A stretch of DNA of 64,000 nucleotides, taken from contig JAFRLX010000081.1 of the NCBI GenBank assembly GCA_017430965.1, positions 1-64,000 on the forward strand. Direction: 5' to 3'. Under the pieces are notes generated by a model that was not told the origin of the DNA, searched no databases, and saw nothing but the letters and a program-made list of their open reading frames with translations. Position 1 is the stretch's first letter, and each line of letters opens with the position of its first letter. This DNA comes from Clostridia bacterium (GTDB lineage Bacteria; Bacillota; Clostridia; Oscillospirales; Acutalibacteraceae). A program made the translations under genes and the position numbers. This document shows positions 23,560-32,226 of this stretch, piece after piece.

Positions 23560-25416
23560 TTATTCGTCGGTTACATCGCGGAAATCCGCATCATAGGTGC
23601 CGTCAGGATTCGGACCTGCCTGAGCGCCTGCATCCGCACCGGGTTGTGCACCGGGTTGTGCACCGGGTTGTGCACCCTGCGGGTTTGCTGCCTGATACAG
23701 CTTTTGCGAAACCTCATAGAACTTCTGAGTCAAGGTCTCCTGTGCGGACTTAATCGCTGCGCTGTCATCACCTTTAAGCGCTTCATTGAGGGCATTCAAT
23801 TTGCTCTCCAAGTCGGACTTATCGGCTGCATCAAACTTGTCGCCGGACTCGCTTAACAGCTTCTCGCACTCATAGACCATTTGGTCAGCCTGGTTGCGGG
23901 TATCCACATCTTCTTTTCTCTTCTTATCCTCAGCGGCAAACTGCTCTGCTTCGCGCACTGCTTTATCAATATCTTCTTTGCTCATATTGGTGGAAGCAGT
24001 GATGCTGATTTGCTGCTCTTTGCCGGTGCCGAGGTCCTTAGCGGATACGTGCACAATACCGTTGGCATCAATATCAAAGGTCACTTCAATCTGCGGCACA
24101 CCGCGGCGCGCGGGAAGGATGCCGTCAAGATGGAACATACCGAGTGTTTTGTTATCTCTTGCAAACTCTCTTTCGCCCTGCAGCACATGAACTTCTACGG
24201 AAGTCTGGTTGTCTGCCGCGGTTGAGAAGATTTGGCTCTTCTTGGTGGGAATTGTGGTGTTTCTGTCAATAATCTTGGTGCTCACGCCGCCCATGGTTTC
24301 AATACCGAGTGAAAGCGGTGTGACATCAAGAAGCAGCAAACCTTCCACATCGTTGTTGAGAACGCCTGCCTGAATCGCAGCACCGACTGCCACGCACTCA
24401 TCGGGATTGATGCCCTTGAAAGGCTCTTTGCCGGTGAATTTCTTAATCGCTTCCTGCACGGCGGGGATTCTCGAAGAACCGCCGACCATTAATACCTTAT
24501 CAATATCATTGACACTCAGTTCACTGTCTGCCAACGCTTTTCTGACAGGGTCCATGGTCTTTTCCACAAGGTCTGCGGTCATCTCATTGAACTTAGCTCT
24601 GGTAAGGGTTAAATCCAAATGCTTGGGGCCATCAGCACCCTGAGTGATGAAGGGCAGATTGATGTTGGCTGTGGTGGTGCCGGAAAGGTCGATTTTTGCC
24701 TTTTCCGCGGCATCCTTTAAGCGCTGCATTGCCATTCTGTCTGTAGAAAGGTCAATGCCCTGCTCTTTCTTAAACTCGGCAACGAGCCAATCAATAATCT
24801 TGTTGTCAAAATCGTCACCGCCGAGCATGGTGTTACCGTTGGTTGCAAGCACTTCCTGCACACCATCACCCATTTCGATGATGGATACATCAAAGGTGCC
24901 GCCGCCGAGGTCATATACCATAATCTTTTGGTCCTGCTCCTTATCAATACCGTAAGCCAAAGCAGCTGCTGTCGGCTCGTTGATAATTCTCTTGACATCT
25001 AAGCCTGCAATTTTGCCTGCATCCTTGGTTGCCTGGCGCTGTGAATCGGAGAAGTATGCGGGGACGGTGATGACCGCTTCCGTTACCTTTTCACCGAGAT
25101 AGCTTTCGGCATCCGCCTTTAACTTCTGCAAAATCATTGCGGAAATTTCTTGCGGGGTGTAGGCTTTGCCGCCGATGGTGACTTTGTAATCAGAGCCCAT
25201 GTGCCTCTTGATAGAGGAAACGGTGCCCTCGGGATTGGTGACTGCCTGGCGCTTGGCAATGTTGCCCACCAGGCGCTCGCCATCTTTCTTGAAACCTACT
25301 ACGGAAGGAGTGGTTCTTGCGCCTTCCGCATTTGCAATTACGGTGGGCTCGCCGCCCTCAATAACTGCTACACATGAATTTGTTGTACCTAAGTCGATAC
25401 CAATAATTTTTGCCAT
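23560..25416 (-). CDS. dnaK: chaperone DnaK (Hsp70)
   Basis: 618 residues. The ATPase domain shows the phosphate motifs [14 protein letters not shown] and [13 protein letters not shown] and the linker [10 protein letters not shown]; the substrate-binding domain and helical lid follow. It lacks the 24-residue insert of Gram-negative DnaK, as expected in Firmicutes. The end carries a short repeat of Gly-Ala-Gln-Pro (residues about 583-598) and then a [10 protein letters not shown] tail, equivalent to the acidic end of other DnaKs. GGAGG stands before the ATG. It works with GrpE and DnaJ of the same operon. Confidence 0.99.
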   Translation of the reverse strand: MAKIIGIDLGTTNSCVAVIEGGEPTVIANAEGARTTPSVVGFKKDGERLVGNIAKRQAVTNPEGTVSSIKRHMGSDYKVTIGGKAYTPQEISAMILQKLKADAESYLGEKVTEAVITVPAYFSDSQRQATKDAGKIAGLDVKRIINEPTAAALAYGIDKEQDQKIMVYDLGGGTFDVSIIEMGDGVQEVLATNGNTMLGGDDFDNKIIDWLVAEFKKEQGIDLSTDRMAMQRLKDAAEKAKIDLSGTTTANINLPFITQGADGPKHLDLTLTRAKFNEMTADLVEKTMDPVRKALADSELSVNDIDKVLMVGGSSRIPAVQEAIKKFTGKEPFKGINPDECVAVGAAIQAGVLNNDVEGLLLLDVTPLSLGIETMGGVSTKIIDRNTTIPTKKSQIFSTAADNQTSVEVHVLQGEREFARDNKTLGMFHLDGILPARRGVPQIEVTFDIDANGIVHVSAKDLGTGKEQQISITASTNMSKEDIDKAVREAEQFAAEDKKRKEDVDTRNQADQMVYECEKLLSESGDKFDAADKSDLESKLNALNEALKGDDSAAIKSAQETLTQKFYEVSQKLYQAANPQGAQPGAQPGAQPGADAGAQAGPNPDGTYDADFRDVTDE

Positions 25417-25525
25417 AATTCATTCCTCCGAATCTATGTTAAGATATTTTTTACTGTTTTTATTGTGCCGCTTGCGGCACATTTGGTTTGCAACACATCG
25501 TGCTGCCACCTGTCATTGAGCATTC

Positions 25526-26071
25526 TTAATTTGCAACTTTTACTGCCGCATGGCGGATGACTTTATCGCCGAGCTTGTAGCCTTTTTGGAACACTTCCAC
25601 AATTTCGCCTTCGCCCTTTTCCTCATCCTCTATGTGCATGACTGCCATGTGCAGCTCCGGGTCAAAGCTATCGCCGGCTTCGCCGAAGGGCTCAGCGCCG
25701 AGGCTTTGCATTTTATCTAAGAATTGAGTGAATATCATCTCAATACCTTTTTTGTAATCTTCCAATTCCCCGTTAGCATCCTTGGCTCGCTCAAAATTGT
25801 CCGCCACCTCTAAGAACTTTTCCAAAACGCTGATTTTGGCGTTCACATAAGTCTCTTCCTTCTCCTTGGCGGTGCGCTTTCGGTAGTTATCATACTCTGC
25901 TGCCAAACGCAGGAGCTTTTCATCCTTTTGCTTGAGCTGCTCGCACAGCCTTGTTTCCACATCGCTAACCTGTTCGGGTTCTTCGACCTCTTCCGCCTGC
26001 TCTTGTGCGGCAGCCTTGGTCTCTTCCTTCTCAACCTTTTCGGGTTTCGGTTTGTTCTCTTTCTTTGCCAT
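25526..26071 (-). CDS. grpE: nucleotide exchange factor GrpE
   Basis: 181 residues. The first 60 are charged, unstructured Lys/Glu sequence; then the long dimerising helix (LLRLAAEYDNYRKRTAKEKE) and the beta-wing domain ending VIRHAAVKVAN. GrpE releases ADP from DnaK. AGGAG precedes the ATG; it starts 9 bases after hrcA ends and lies 109 bases before dnaK, a gap holding a short GTGCCGC/GCGGCAC hairpin (about 25464-25481). Confidence 0.98.
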   Translation of the reverse strand: MAKKENKPKPEKVEKEETKAAAQEQAEEVEEPEQVSDVETRLCEQLKQKDEKLLRLAAEYDNYRKRTAKEKEETYVNAKISVLEKFLEVADNFERAKDANGELEDYKKGIEMIFTQFLDKMQSLGAEPFGEAGDSFDPELHMAVMHIEDEEKGEGEIVEVFQKGYKLGDKVIRHAAVKVAN

Positions 26072-26080
26072 CGTTTTCTC

Positions 26081-27121
26081 CTATTCTTCATCCTCACCCA
26101 AATGCTCTGCCAGTAACCTGCCTACCATATCGGTCAGGTACTGCACATCGGGGATAAGTTTTGCATAGTCAATTCTGGTCGGTCCTATGATGCCGATGGT
26201 TCCCATCGCATTATTGCCAAAGGCGTAGCGCGAAAGAATCATGCTGGAATCGCCCAGCTCATCAAAAACATTTTCGCTGCCGATGAGAATGCTCATGCGG
26301 CTGTTCTCCTTCGTTTCATTAAAAGAAACCAGGCGGGAAAGCTGCTCTCTTTGCTGCAGAAAGCCGATGAGCTCGGATATGTCGCCATAAGCATCTTTGT
26401 AGGCTAAAAGGTTGCTTTCACCTTCCACAAAGGTTTTGCTCTCGCCCGCTTCCTTTCCCAGCTCATACAGTGCCGAGAGCAGCGGTTTAATCGCATAATC
26501 CTCCGTGCCGAGCGCCGCAATAATGTCGGCTAACATCTCTTCACTCAGTTCACCGACACGCGCACTCACAAAGTAAGTGTCCACAATTTTCTGAAAGCGG
26601 TCTTTGAGTGATTCATCAATATCAATATCAATCCGGCACACACAGTTTTTGATGATGCCGCTTGAGGTTAAGAGCACCAGTATAGCGGTTTTGCTGCTTG
26701 CCGGGATAAGCTCAACTTTGCTGATTTTTGCCGCCTTGGCATCGGGAGTGGTAATCAAAGTGGCACAGTTGGTCAGCCTTGCCAAAATGCCGCCCGCATT
26801 CTCTAAAATCTTTTCGGGGGTTTTGGCGCCTTCTCGCAACATTGCCTCTAACTTGGCACACTCCATATCGCCCAAGGGGCTGGTGTTCATCAAAAAATCA
26901 ATATAGTAGCGGTAGCCTGCCGTGGTGGGAATTCTGCCCGAGGAGGCATGGTTCTTTTCCAAGTACCCCAGCTCGCACAGCTCACTCATTTCATTACGAA
27001 TTGTGGCGGAAGAATAGCCGAGCTTTTCGCTCAATGCCTTGGAACCGACCGGCTCCCCCGTAGGGATATAATGTTCCACTACGTTTGCAAGGATTTTCTC
27101 TTTTCTTGCCGAAAGCTTCAT
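26081..27121 (-). CDS. hrcA: heat-shock repressor HrcA
   Basis: 346 residues. The N-terminal winged helix (MKLSARKEKILANVVEHYI, GEPVGSKALSEKLGYSSATI, RNEMSELCELGYL) and the GAF-like C-terminal domain ending in IGIIGPTRIDYAKLIPDVQY are diagnostic. HrcA binds CIRCE elements and is kept active by the GroEL chaperonin. As first gene after a CIRCE it controls its own operon. Confidence 0.98.
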   Translation of the reverse strand: MKLSARKEKILANVVEHYIPTGEPVGSKALSEKLGYSSATIRNEMSELCELGYLEKNHASSGRIPTTAGYRYYIDFLMNTSPLGDMECAKLEAMLREGAKTPEKILENAGGILARLTNCATLITTPDAKAAKISKVELIPASSKTAILVLLTSSGIIKNCVCRIDIDIDESLKDRFQKIVDTYFVSARVGELSEEMLADIIAALGTEDYAIKPLLSALYELGKEAGESKTFVEGESNLLAYKDAYGDISELIGFLQQREQLSRLVSFNETKENSRMSILIGSENVFDELGDSSMILSRYAFGNNAMGTIGIIGPTRIDYAKLIPDVQYLTDMVGRLLAEHLGEDEE

Positions 27122-27200
27122 TTTCTTTCCCCATCATGCACAATTGACAGCTTTTATGCTACTCCACTATAATGCGGAACACTTTGACAACACAGTGGAC

Positions 27201-27250
27201 TTAGCACTCTTTTCTCATCTCTGTTAGCACTCTTTACCTTTGAGTGCTAA
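27201..27250 (-). promoter_or_regulatory. CIRCE operator with an extra half-site
   Basis: A perfect CIRCE inverted repeat, TTAGCACTC (27224-27232), 9 bases, GAGTGCTAA (27242-27250), sits downstream of the hrcA promoter. A second exact TTAGCACTC half-site lies at 27201-27209 in direct orientation. Confidence 0.97.
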
Positions 27251-27262
27251 TCATCGTGTACC

Positions 27263-27291
27263 ACTATACTCCTTAGCCGCAGAAAAGTCAA
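27263..27291 (-). promoter_or_regulatory. sigma-A promoter of the hrcA operon
   Basis: On the minus strand TTGACT (27291-27286), 17 bases, TATAGT (27268-27263). The CIRCE starts 12 bases downstream, so bound HrcA would cover the transcription start. Confidence 0.9.
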
Positions 27292-27357
27292 TAAATAAAG
27301 TGTGAACAAATTGTAAATTCGGTGCCGAAAGCAGTAGAAAACAGAAAGCAAGAGTGT

Positions 27358-27386
27358 TTGCATTCCTCATTAGTATATGTTATTAT
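27358..27386 (+). promoter_or_regulatory. sigma-A promoter of the methionine operon
   Basis: TTGCAT (27358-27363), 17 bases, TATTAT (27381-27386), about 38 bases before metF. The leader is too short for a SAM or cobalamin riboswitch. Confidence 0.7.
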
Positions 27387-27423
27387 AATTATTATAAACC
27401 ATTCCAAACTGCAGGAGCCGACC

Positions 27424-28284
27424 ATGAAGATTAAAGATATTATTGCTCAAAAACCTGTCACCATTTCCTTAGAAGTGTTCCCGCCGAAGCAGTGGGATAA
27501 GCTCTCCGAAAGCAAAAAAACCGTGGAGGAGCTGCTCACCTTTTCGCCGGATTTTATCTCCGTGACCTATGGTGCCGCCGGCACGACCAGCGGCTATACT
27601 GCAGAGATTGCCGAGGACATTTTGCGCTGCGGCGGAGTGCCGCTCTCGCACTTAACCTGTGTGAACTCTACCAAAGAAAAGGTGCGCGCAGTGATTGCCG
27701 ACTTAAAAGCTAACGGCATTGAGAACATTTTGGCGCTACGCGGAGATATCCCCAAGGATGCGGTCGGCAGCCCTGTAGGGGCATTCCACTATGCAAGCGA
27801 ACTGATTGAACTGATAAAAAGTGAGGGTGAGTTTTGCATCGGTGCTGCCTGCTACCCGGAAAAACACCCGGAAAGTGCCGATGTTGAAAGTGATATCGCC
27901 AAACTCAAAATTAAAGCAGATGCCGGCGCCGACTTTTTGACCACGCAGATGTTTTTTGATAACAACCTGCTGTTTGCTTTTCAAGATAAGTGCGAAAAAG
28001 CAGGTATCCATATTCCGATTATTGCAGGCATTATGCCCATTACCGCCGTTTCCCAAATCGGCAGAAGTGTTTCTCTCTCCGGCTGCACCATTCCCAAACC
28101 CTTTGCGGATTTGGCGGCAAGTTATGCCGCTTCCCCCGAGGATATGCGCCGCGCCGGGATTGACTATGCGATTACTCAAATTCGCGGTTTGCTGGAAAGC
28201 GGGCAGAAAAACATTCATATTTATACGATGAACAAACCGCAAATCACCCGCGAAGTGTTGAAAGGCATTGAGGATTTACTGTAG
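27424..28284 (+). CDS. metF: methylenetetrahydrofolate reductase
   Basis: 286 residues from the ATG at 27424, set by AGGAG 6 bases upstream; the longer frame would begin before the promoter. The TIM-barrel MetF motifs are present: VTISLEVFPPKQ, ISVTYGAAGTT, SHLTCVNSTKE, NILALRGDIP, IGAACYPEKHPE and ADFLTTQMFFD. It reduces 5,10-methylene-THF to 5-methyl-THF with FAD, feeding the methionine synthase encoded two genes later. Clostridial MetF often works with a MetV partner; none is seen here. It ends in TAG and the next gene starts 3 bases later. Confidence 0.95.
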   Translation: MKIKDIIAQKPVTISLEVFPPKQWDKLSESKKTVEELLTFSPDFISVTYGAAGTTSGYTAEIAEDILRCGGVPLSHLTCVNSTKEKVRAVIADLKANGIENILALRGDIPKDAVGSPVGAFHYASELIELIKSEGEFCIGAACYPEKHPESADVESDIAKLKIKADAGADFLTTQMFFDNNLLFAFQDKCEKAGIHIPIIAGIMPITAVSQIGRSVSLSGCTIPKPFADLAASYAASPEDMRRAGIDYAITQIRGLLESGQKNIHIYTMNKPQITREVLKGIEDLL

Positions 28285-28287
28285 AGA

Positions 28288-28854
28288 ATGATTGAAAGAA
28301 AAGAAGTCTTAAAATATATGCGCACCGCTTCCGCTGTAGAAGATGCCGCTCTTTTGGCACTCATCGACAGCTGCACCGCAGCCGCCTATGCCACGATTAC
28401 TCCCAAAACCATTTATGAAGTTTTGGACTGTGAAGCGGACAGCAGCGGCGTTACCATTGCTTCGGTACGTTTTGAAAGCCGCCGCCTTGCCCAAAACCTG
28501 CAGGGCTGCCAAAAGGTTGTTGCCTTTGCCGCCACGCTCGGCATACAGGCAGACAGGCTCTTGCGCTGCGCCAAATCGGAAGGGACGGCACAGCTGATGG
28601 TCTGCCAAGCGGTATTGGCTGCTATGATAGAAGAAGTGTGCGACAATTTAGAAGCGCAAATCAAAGCCGAACACCATTGCAAGCTGCGCAGGCGCTATTC
28701 ACCCGGGTACTTTGATTTGGCGCTTGAAAGCCAAAAAGACTTTTTCTCATTAATGGATATTACGAAACGAATCGGCGTAACACTCAGCGATACAATGCTG
28801 ATGATTCCTTCCAAAAGTGTTACTGCCTTTATAGGGGTAGAAGATGAAGATTAA
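28288..28854 (+). CDS. stand-alone methionine synthase activation domain protein
   Basis: 188 residues. The C-terminal half matches the reactivation (SAM-binding) domain normally found at the end of MetH: RRYSPGYFDLALESQKDFF, then IGVTLSDTMLMIPSKSVTAF, the counterpart of the R.APGYP...L...SFAM.P..SV segment. In this operon the domain is a separate gene placed just before metH, whose protein lacks it. It should bind S-adenosylmethionine and help reductive remethylation of oxidised cobalamin. The coding end overlaps metH by 11 bases. Confidence 0.8.
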   Translation: MIERKEVLKYMRTASAVEDAALLALIDSCTAAAYATITPKTIYEVLDCEADSSGVTIASVRFESRRLAQNLQGCQKVVAFAATLGIQADRLLRCAKSEGTAQLMVCQAVLAAMIEEVCDNLEAQIKAEHHCKLRRRYSPGYFDLALESQKDFFSLMDITKRIGVTLSDTMLMIPSKSVTAFIGVEDED

Positions 28855-31150
28855 ATTTTTTGACGGCGGCATGGGTTCGCTGTTGCAAGCAAACGGATTA
28901 AAGCGCGGCGAAGCGCCGGACAGGTGGAACCTCACTCATCCGGAGCAGGTGCTTGCGGTTCACAACGCATATGCCGCTGCAGGAAGCGACTACATTACCA
29001 CCAATACCTTTGGTGCCAACCGCCTGCGCTTTGAAAACTTTGAAGCGATTGTTAAAGCAGGTGTTGAGCTTGCCGCGCAAACAGGCAAAAAAGTGGCGCT
29101 GGACTTAGGACCCACCGGAAAACTCCTCAAACCGATGGGTGATTTGGATTTTGAAGAGGCAGTCGGCATTTACCGCGAAGTCATTGAAGCCGGCAAAGAG
29201 GGTGCCGATGCCATTCTGATTGAAACCGTTTCCGACACCTATGAAATGAAGGCAGCGCTACTGGCGGCAAAGGAAAGCTGTGATTTACCGATATTCGCCT
29301 CCTTTATTTTTGATGAAAGCGGCAGGCTGTTAACCGGTGCGGATGTCAAAACCGCCGCCGTGCTTGCCGAGAGCCTCGGTGCAGATGTCATCGGCGTGAA
29401 CTGCGGCTTCGGTCCCAAGCAGTTCCTCCGCCTTGTCAAAGAACTGCGGCAGTATGCTTCCTTACCGATTTTAGCCCAGCCCAATGCCGGGTTGCCGCAA
29501 AGTGTCAACGGCAAAACCGTGTATAATTTAAGCGTGGAGGAATATGCCGACGCCATGCGGGAAATCGCCTCACTCGGTGTCAGCTACCTCGGTGGCTGCT
29601 GCGGCACCACGCCCGCGCACATCGCCGCCATGACAAGCGCTTGTGCGGACATTCCGGCAGTGGAAAATGATGTGAAATCGTTCAGCTTCGTTTCCTCTTA
29701 TTCCACCACCGTAGAATTGGGCAAAGCGCCGATTGTAATCGGCGAGCGCATCAATCCTACCGGCAAAAAACGCTTTAAACAAGCACTGCTTGAAAACGAT
29801 ATCAGCTACATCATTAACGAAGCCACCGCGCAGGTTGCCGCCGGTGCCGCCGTGCTTGATGTCAATACCGGACTGCCCGGCATTGATGAAGCGGCAGTGC
29901 TCACCGAAGCGGTCACAGCCGTGCAGGGTGTTGTCAACGCCCCGCTGCAAATTGATACTGCGCATACACGCGCATTGGAAAGCGCTATGCGCCGCTACAA
30001 CGGCAAGGCGCTGCTCAATTCCGTGAACGGTAAACAAAGCAGTATGGATGCAGTATTTCCGATTGCAAAAAAATATGGGGCTGTCTGCGTTTGCCTGCTA
30101 TTGGATGAAAGCGGTATTCCCGCCACAGCTACCGGCAGAATGGAAATTGCGCACAAGCTCATTGCCGCTGCGCAACAGTACGGCATCGACACCAAGGATT
30201 TGATTTTTGACCCGCTGGCAATGACCATCAGCACCGATTCAAACAACGCCCTGATTACCCTTGAAACCCTGCGCCTGTTGCGCGCAGAAGGGCTGCACAC
30301 CGTGCTGGGGGTATCGAATATCTCCTTCGGGCTTCCCAACAGAGAAGCCATCAACACTGCCTTTTTCACCCTGGCAATGCAGGCAGGCTTGAGCGCCGGC
30401 ATCATTAACCCGCTCTCCAAGCCGATGATGAACGCCTACTATGCCTACAATGCTCTTGCAGGGCTTGACGAAGGCTGTGCGGCATACATCGCCGGTGCAC
30501 AGGACACCTCCCCCACTGTCAGCAAAGCGCAAGGAGATTTAAAAAACAGCATTTTGCAAGGTCTCTCCAAAGAAGCGTTAGAGCAATGCAAAGCCCTTTT
30601 AAAAGAAATGGATGCACTGAGCATTATCAGCGAATACATCGTGCCCGCACTCGATGAAGCGGGAAAGCGCTTTGAGAAAAAAGAACTGTTTTTACCGCAG
30701 CTTTTAATGAGCGCGGATGCAGCAAAGCTTGCCTTTGATGAAATTAAAGCAGATATGCTCTCCAAAGGGCAGCAAAAAGAACCTTCCGGCGGCACTATTG
30801 TGATTGCCACCGTAGAGGGCGATATCCATGATATCGGCAAAAACATAGTCAAAGTGCTCTTGGAAAACTACGGTTTTGATGTGGTTGACCTCGGCAAGGA
30901 TGTTAAGTGCGAAGCAGTGGTCGAAAAGGTGAAAGAAATCGGCGCAAGGCTTGTCGGACTGAGCGCACTGATGACCACCACTGTGCCGAGTATGGAAAAA
31001 ACAATCAAACTCCTGCACGCCCAAACCCCTGCCAAAGTGATGGTGGGCGGTGCCGTGCTTACCCCGGAATACGCGCGCCAAATCGGTGCGGACTACTACG
31101 CAAAAGATGCAATGGAAGGGGTTCATATTGCCAAAGAATTTTTCGGCTAA
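28844..31150 (+). CDS. metH: cobalamin-dependent methionine synthase, lacking activation domain
   Basis: 768 residues in three modules. The homocysteine module (about 1-290) has the zinc ligands GVNCGFG and GGCCGTTP. The methyl-THF (pterin-binding) module follows with VIGERINPTGKKRFKQ, VLDVNTGLPGIDE and LLNSVNG. The B12 module carries the cap helices and the cobalamin motif VEGDIHDIGKNIV, with His as the cobalt ligand, then VVDLGKDV and GLSALMTTT. The enzyme moves methyl from methyl-THF to homocysteine through cob(I)alamin. About 1,200-residue MetH proteins include a fourth, reactivation domain; here that is the preceding gene. The start overlaps that gene. Confidence 0.95.
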   Translation: MKIKFFDGGMGSLLQANGLKRGEAPDRWNLTHPEQVLAVHNAYAAAGSDYITTNTFGANRLRFENFEAIVKAGVELAAQTGKKVALDLGPTGKLLKPMGDLDFEEAVGIYREVIEAGKEGADAILIETVSDTYEMKAALLAAKESCDLPIFASFIFDESGRLLTGADVKTAAVLAESLGADVIGVNCGFGPKQFLRLVKELRQYASLPILAQPNAGLPQSVNGKTVYNLSVEEYADAMREIASLGVSYLGGCCGTTPAHIAAMTSACADIPAVENDVKSFSFVSSYSTTVELGKAPIVIGERINPTGKKRFKQALLENDISYIINEATAQVAAGAAVLDVNTGLPGIDEAAVLTEAVTAVQGVVNAPLQIDTAHTRALESAMRRYNGKALLNSVNGKQSSMDAVFPIAKKYGAVCVCLLLDESGIPATATGRMEIAHKLIAAAQQYGIDTKDLIFDPLAMTISTDSNNALITLETLRLLRAEGLHTVLGVSNISFGLPNREAINTAFFTLAMQAGLSAGIINPLSKPMMNAYYAYNALAGLDEGCAAYIAGAQDTSPTVSKAQGDLKNSILQGLSKEALEQCKALLKEMDALSIISEYIVPALDEAGKRFEKKELFLPQLLMSADAAKLAFDEIKADMLSKGQQKEPSGGTIVIATVEGDIHDIGKNIVKVLLENYGFDVVDLGKDVKCEAVVEKVKEIGARLVGLSALMTTTVPSMEKTIKLLHAQTPAKVMVGGAVLTPEYARQIGADYYAKDAMEGVHIAKEFFG

Positions 31151-31153
31151 AAC

Positions 31154-31231
31154 GAGACAACTGAGGGTTTTGCAATGCAAAATCCTCAGTTGTCAGTTTA
31201 CGGTTTTCAGACTTCAGTTTTCAGTTTCACC
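31154..31231. repeat. repeat copy 1, palindrome plus tail
   Basis: About 78 bases that match 31715-31793 closely. It begins with a long imperfect palindrome (ACAACTGAGGRTTTTGCA around a central ATGC) and ends with TTTTCAGxxTTCAGTTTTCAGyTTCACCC. It lies between metH and the phosphatase gene. Confidence 0.8.
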
Positions 31232-31254
31232 CATCCTTATTCATGGAGGTATTT

Positions 31255-31725
31255 ATGATTAAAATATGTTTTGTCTGTCTCGGAAACATTTGCCGCTCAC
31301 CGATGGCGGAATTTGTGTTTAAAGACATGGTAAAAAGCGCAGGCTGCGACAAGGATTTTTATGTTGTTTCCAAAGCCACCCACAGCGACAACATTTGGAA
31401 CGGCTCGGGTGCACCGATTTACCCTCAGGCACAGCAGTGCCTGACTGCCCACGGCATTCCCTTTGATAGTAGTAAAGAAGCCACTCTGCTCAAAAGCAGC
31501 GATTATGAAGCGTTTGATTACTTTGTAGGGATGGACAACGATAATCTTTACTATATGCGCAAAAAGCTGGGTGGTGACCCCCGGCACAAAATCCACGCGC
31601 TGATGGAGTATACCCCGCAGGGCGGCGAGGTTGCCGACCCGTGGTACACGCGCAATTTTGAAAAAGCTTTTGCCGATATTCAAAGCGGCTGCGCGGGATT
31701 ACTTACCTACTTGAGAAACAACTAA
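31255..31725 (+). CDS. low-molecular-weight protein tyrosine phosphatase
   Basis: 156 residues from the ATG at 31255, preceded by GGAGG; the upstream ATG at 31243 overlaps that site. The active loop CLGNICRSP (Cys8 to Arg14) follows the CX5R pattern, and the general-acid Asp is in VADPWYT near residue 125. It dephosphorylates phosphotyrosine proteins, or in this family sometimes phosphoarginine (YwlE-like); I cannot decide between them, although YwlE relatives carry Thr after the Cys-x2 position (CTGNTCRSP) and this one has Ile, favouring tyrosine. The last codons RNN-stop lie inside repeat copy 2. Confidence 0.92.
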   Translation: MIKICFVCLGNICRSPMAEFVFKDMVKSAGCDKDFYVVSKATHSDNIWNGSGAPIYPQAQQCLTAHGIPFDSSKEATLLKSSDYEAFDYFVGMDNDNLYYMRKKLGGDPRHKIHALMEYTPQGGEVADPWYTRNFEKAFADIQSGCAGLLTYLRNN

Positions 31726-31793
31726 GGATTTTGCGATGCAAAATCCTTAGTTGTCTGTTTACAGTTTTCAGAGTTCAGTTTTCAGCTTCACCC
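31715..31793. repeat. repeat copy 2, overlapping the phosphatase stop codon
   Basis: Partner of 31154-31231. It contains ACAACTAAGGATTTTGC with its inverted copy and the same TTCAGTTTTCAG tail. The phosphatase stop codon TAA (31723-31725) is part of the palindrome. Confidence 0.8.
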
Positions 31794-31981
31794 GCTGCAC
31801 GCTATGTGCGCACCGCCCTATATGGGTCGGTTCATAAAAACGCAAGGCATAGCCTCGCGACTGAACACTACACACGGAACACTCAAATAAGGAGCCGCAA
31901 GTGCTCCCCAAATCCTTATTTGGGCTCTTTTCCTAAAACCGTGAAAATGATGGTTTTAAGTAAAAAGTTTATTTTCCCTAT

Positions 31982-32100
31982 GGGGGTTGACATTGAGCCT
32001 CTGTTGCCGTGATTGTGTCAAATAAAGGGACAGAAACGCCGATTCCGGCTTGATTTGCCCTGCAAAAAAGCATATCACGGCAACTTCTCAATATAAACCC
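31982..32100. repeat. long imperfect inverted repeat in a 500-base gene-free stretch
   Basis: The gap 31726-32226 has no gene. Besides repeat copy 2 it holds a hairpin CAAATAAGG/CCTTATTTG near 31883-31931 followed by GGCTCTTTT (weak terminator) and this element: GGGGTT.A.ATTGAG...GTTGCCGTGAT on the left, repeated inverted on the right (ATCACGGCAAC...CTCAAT.T.AACCCC). Arms are about 30 bases with about 60 bases between. Confidence 0.6.
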
Positions 32101-32158
32101 CGCTTCTGAAAAATGAACTTTTCACGGAAATAAGAAAAGAGACCTTATTTGTCGATAC

Positions 32159-32187
32159 TTGCATTCATTCACTATATATGTTATATT
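32159..32187 (+). promoter_or_regulatory. sigma-A promoter of the YhhN-family gene
   Basis: TTGCAT (32159-32164), 17 bases, TATATT (32182-32187), 39 bases before the ATG; GAGGTGAG is the ribosome binding site. Confidence 0.7.
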
Positions 32188-32226
32188 TAAGTTTGGATAT
32201 AAAATATTAAAAAAAGAGGTGAGAAG

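Noticed and set aside
27301..27423. Riboswitch before metF
   Set aside because: The promoter leaves a leader of about 30 bases, too short for a SAM, B12 or THF riboswitch.
31731..32012. Plus-strand frame of 93 codons after the phosphatase
   Set aside because: It runs through repeat copy 2 and hairpins and has no start signal.
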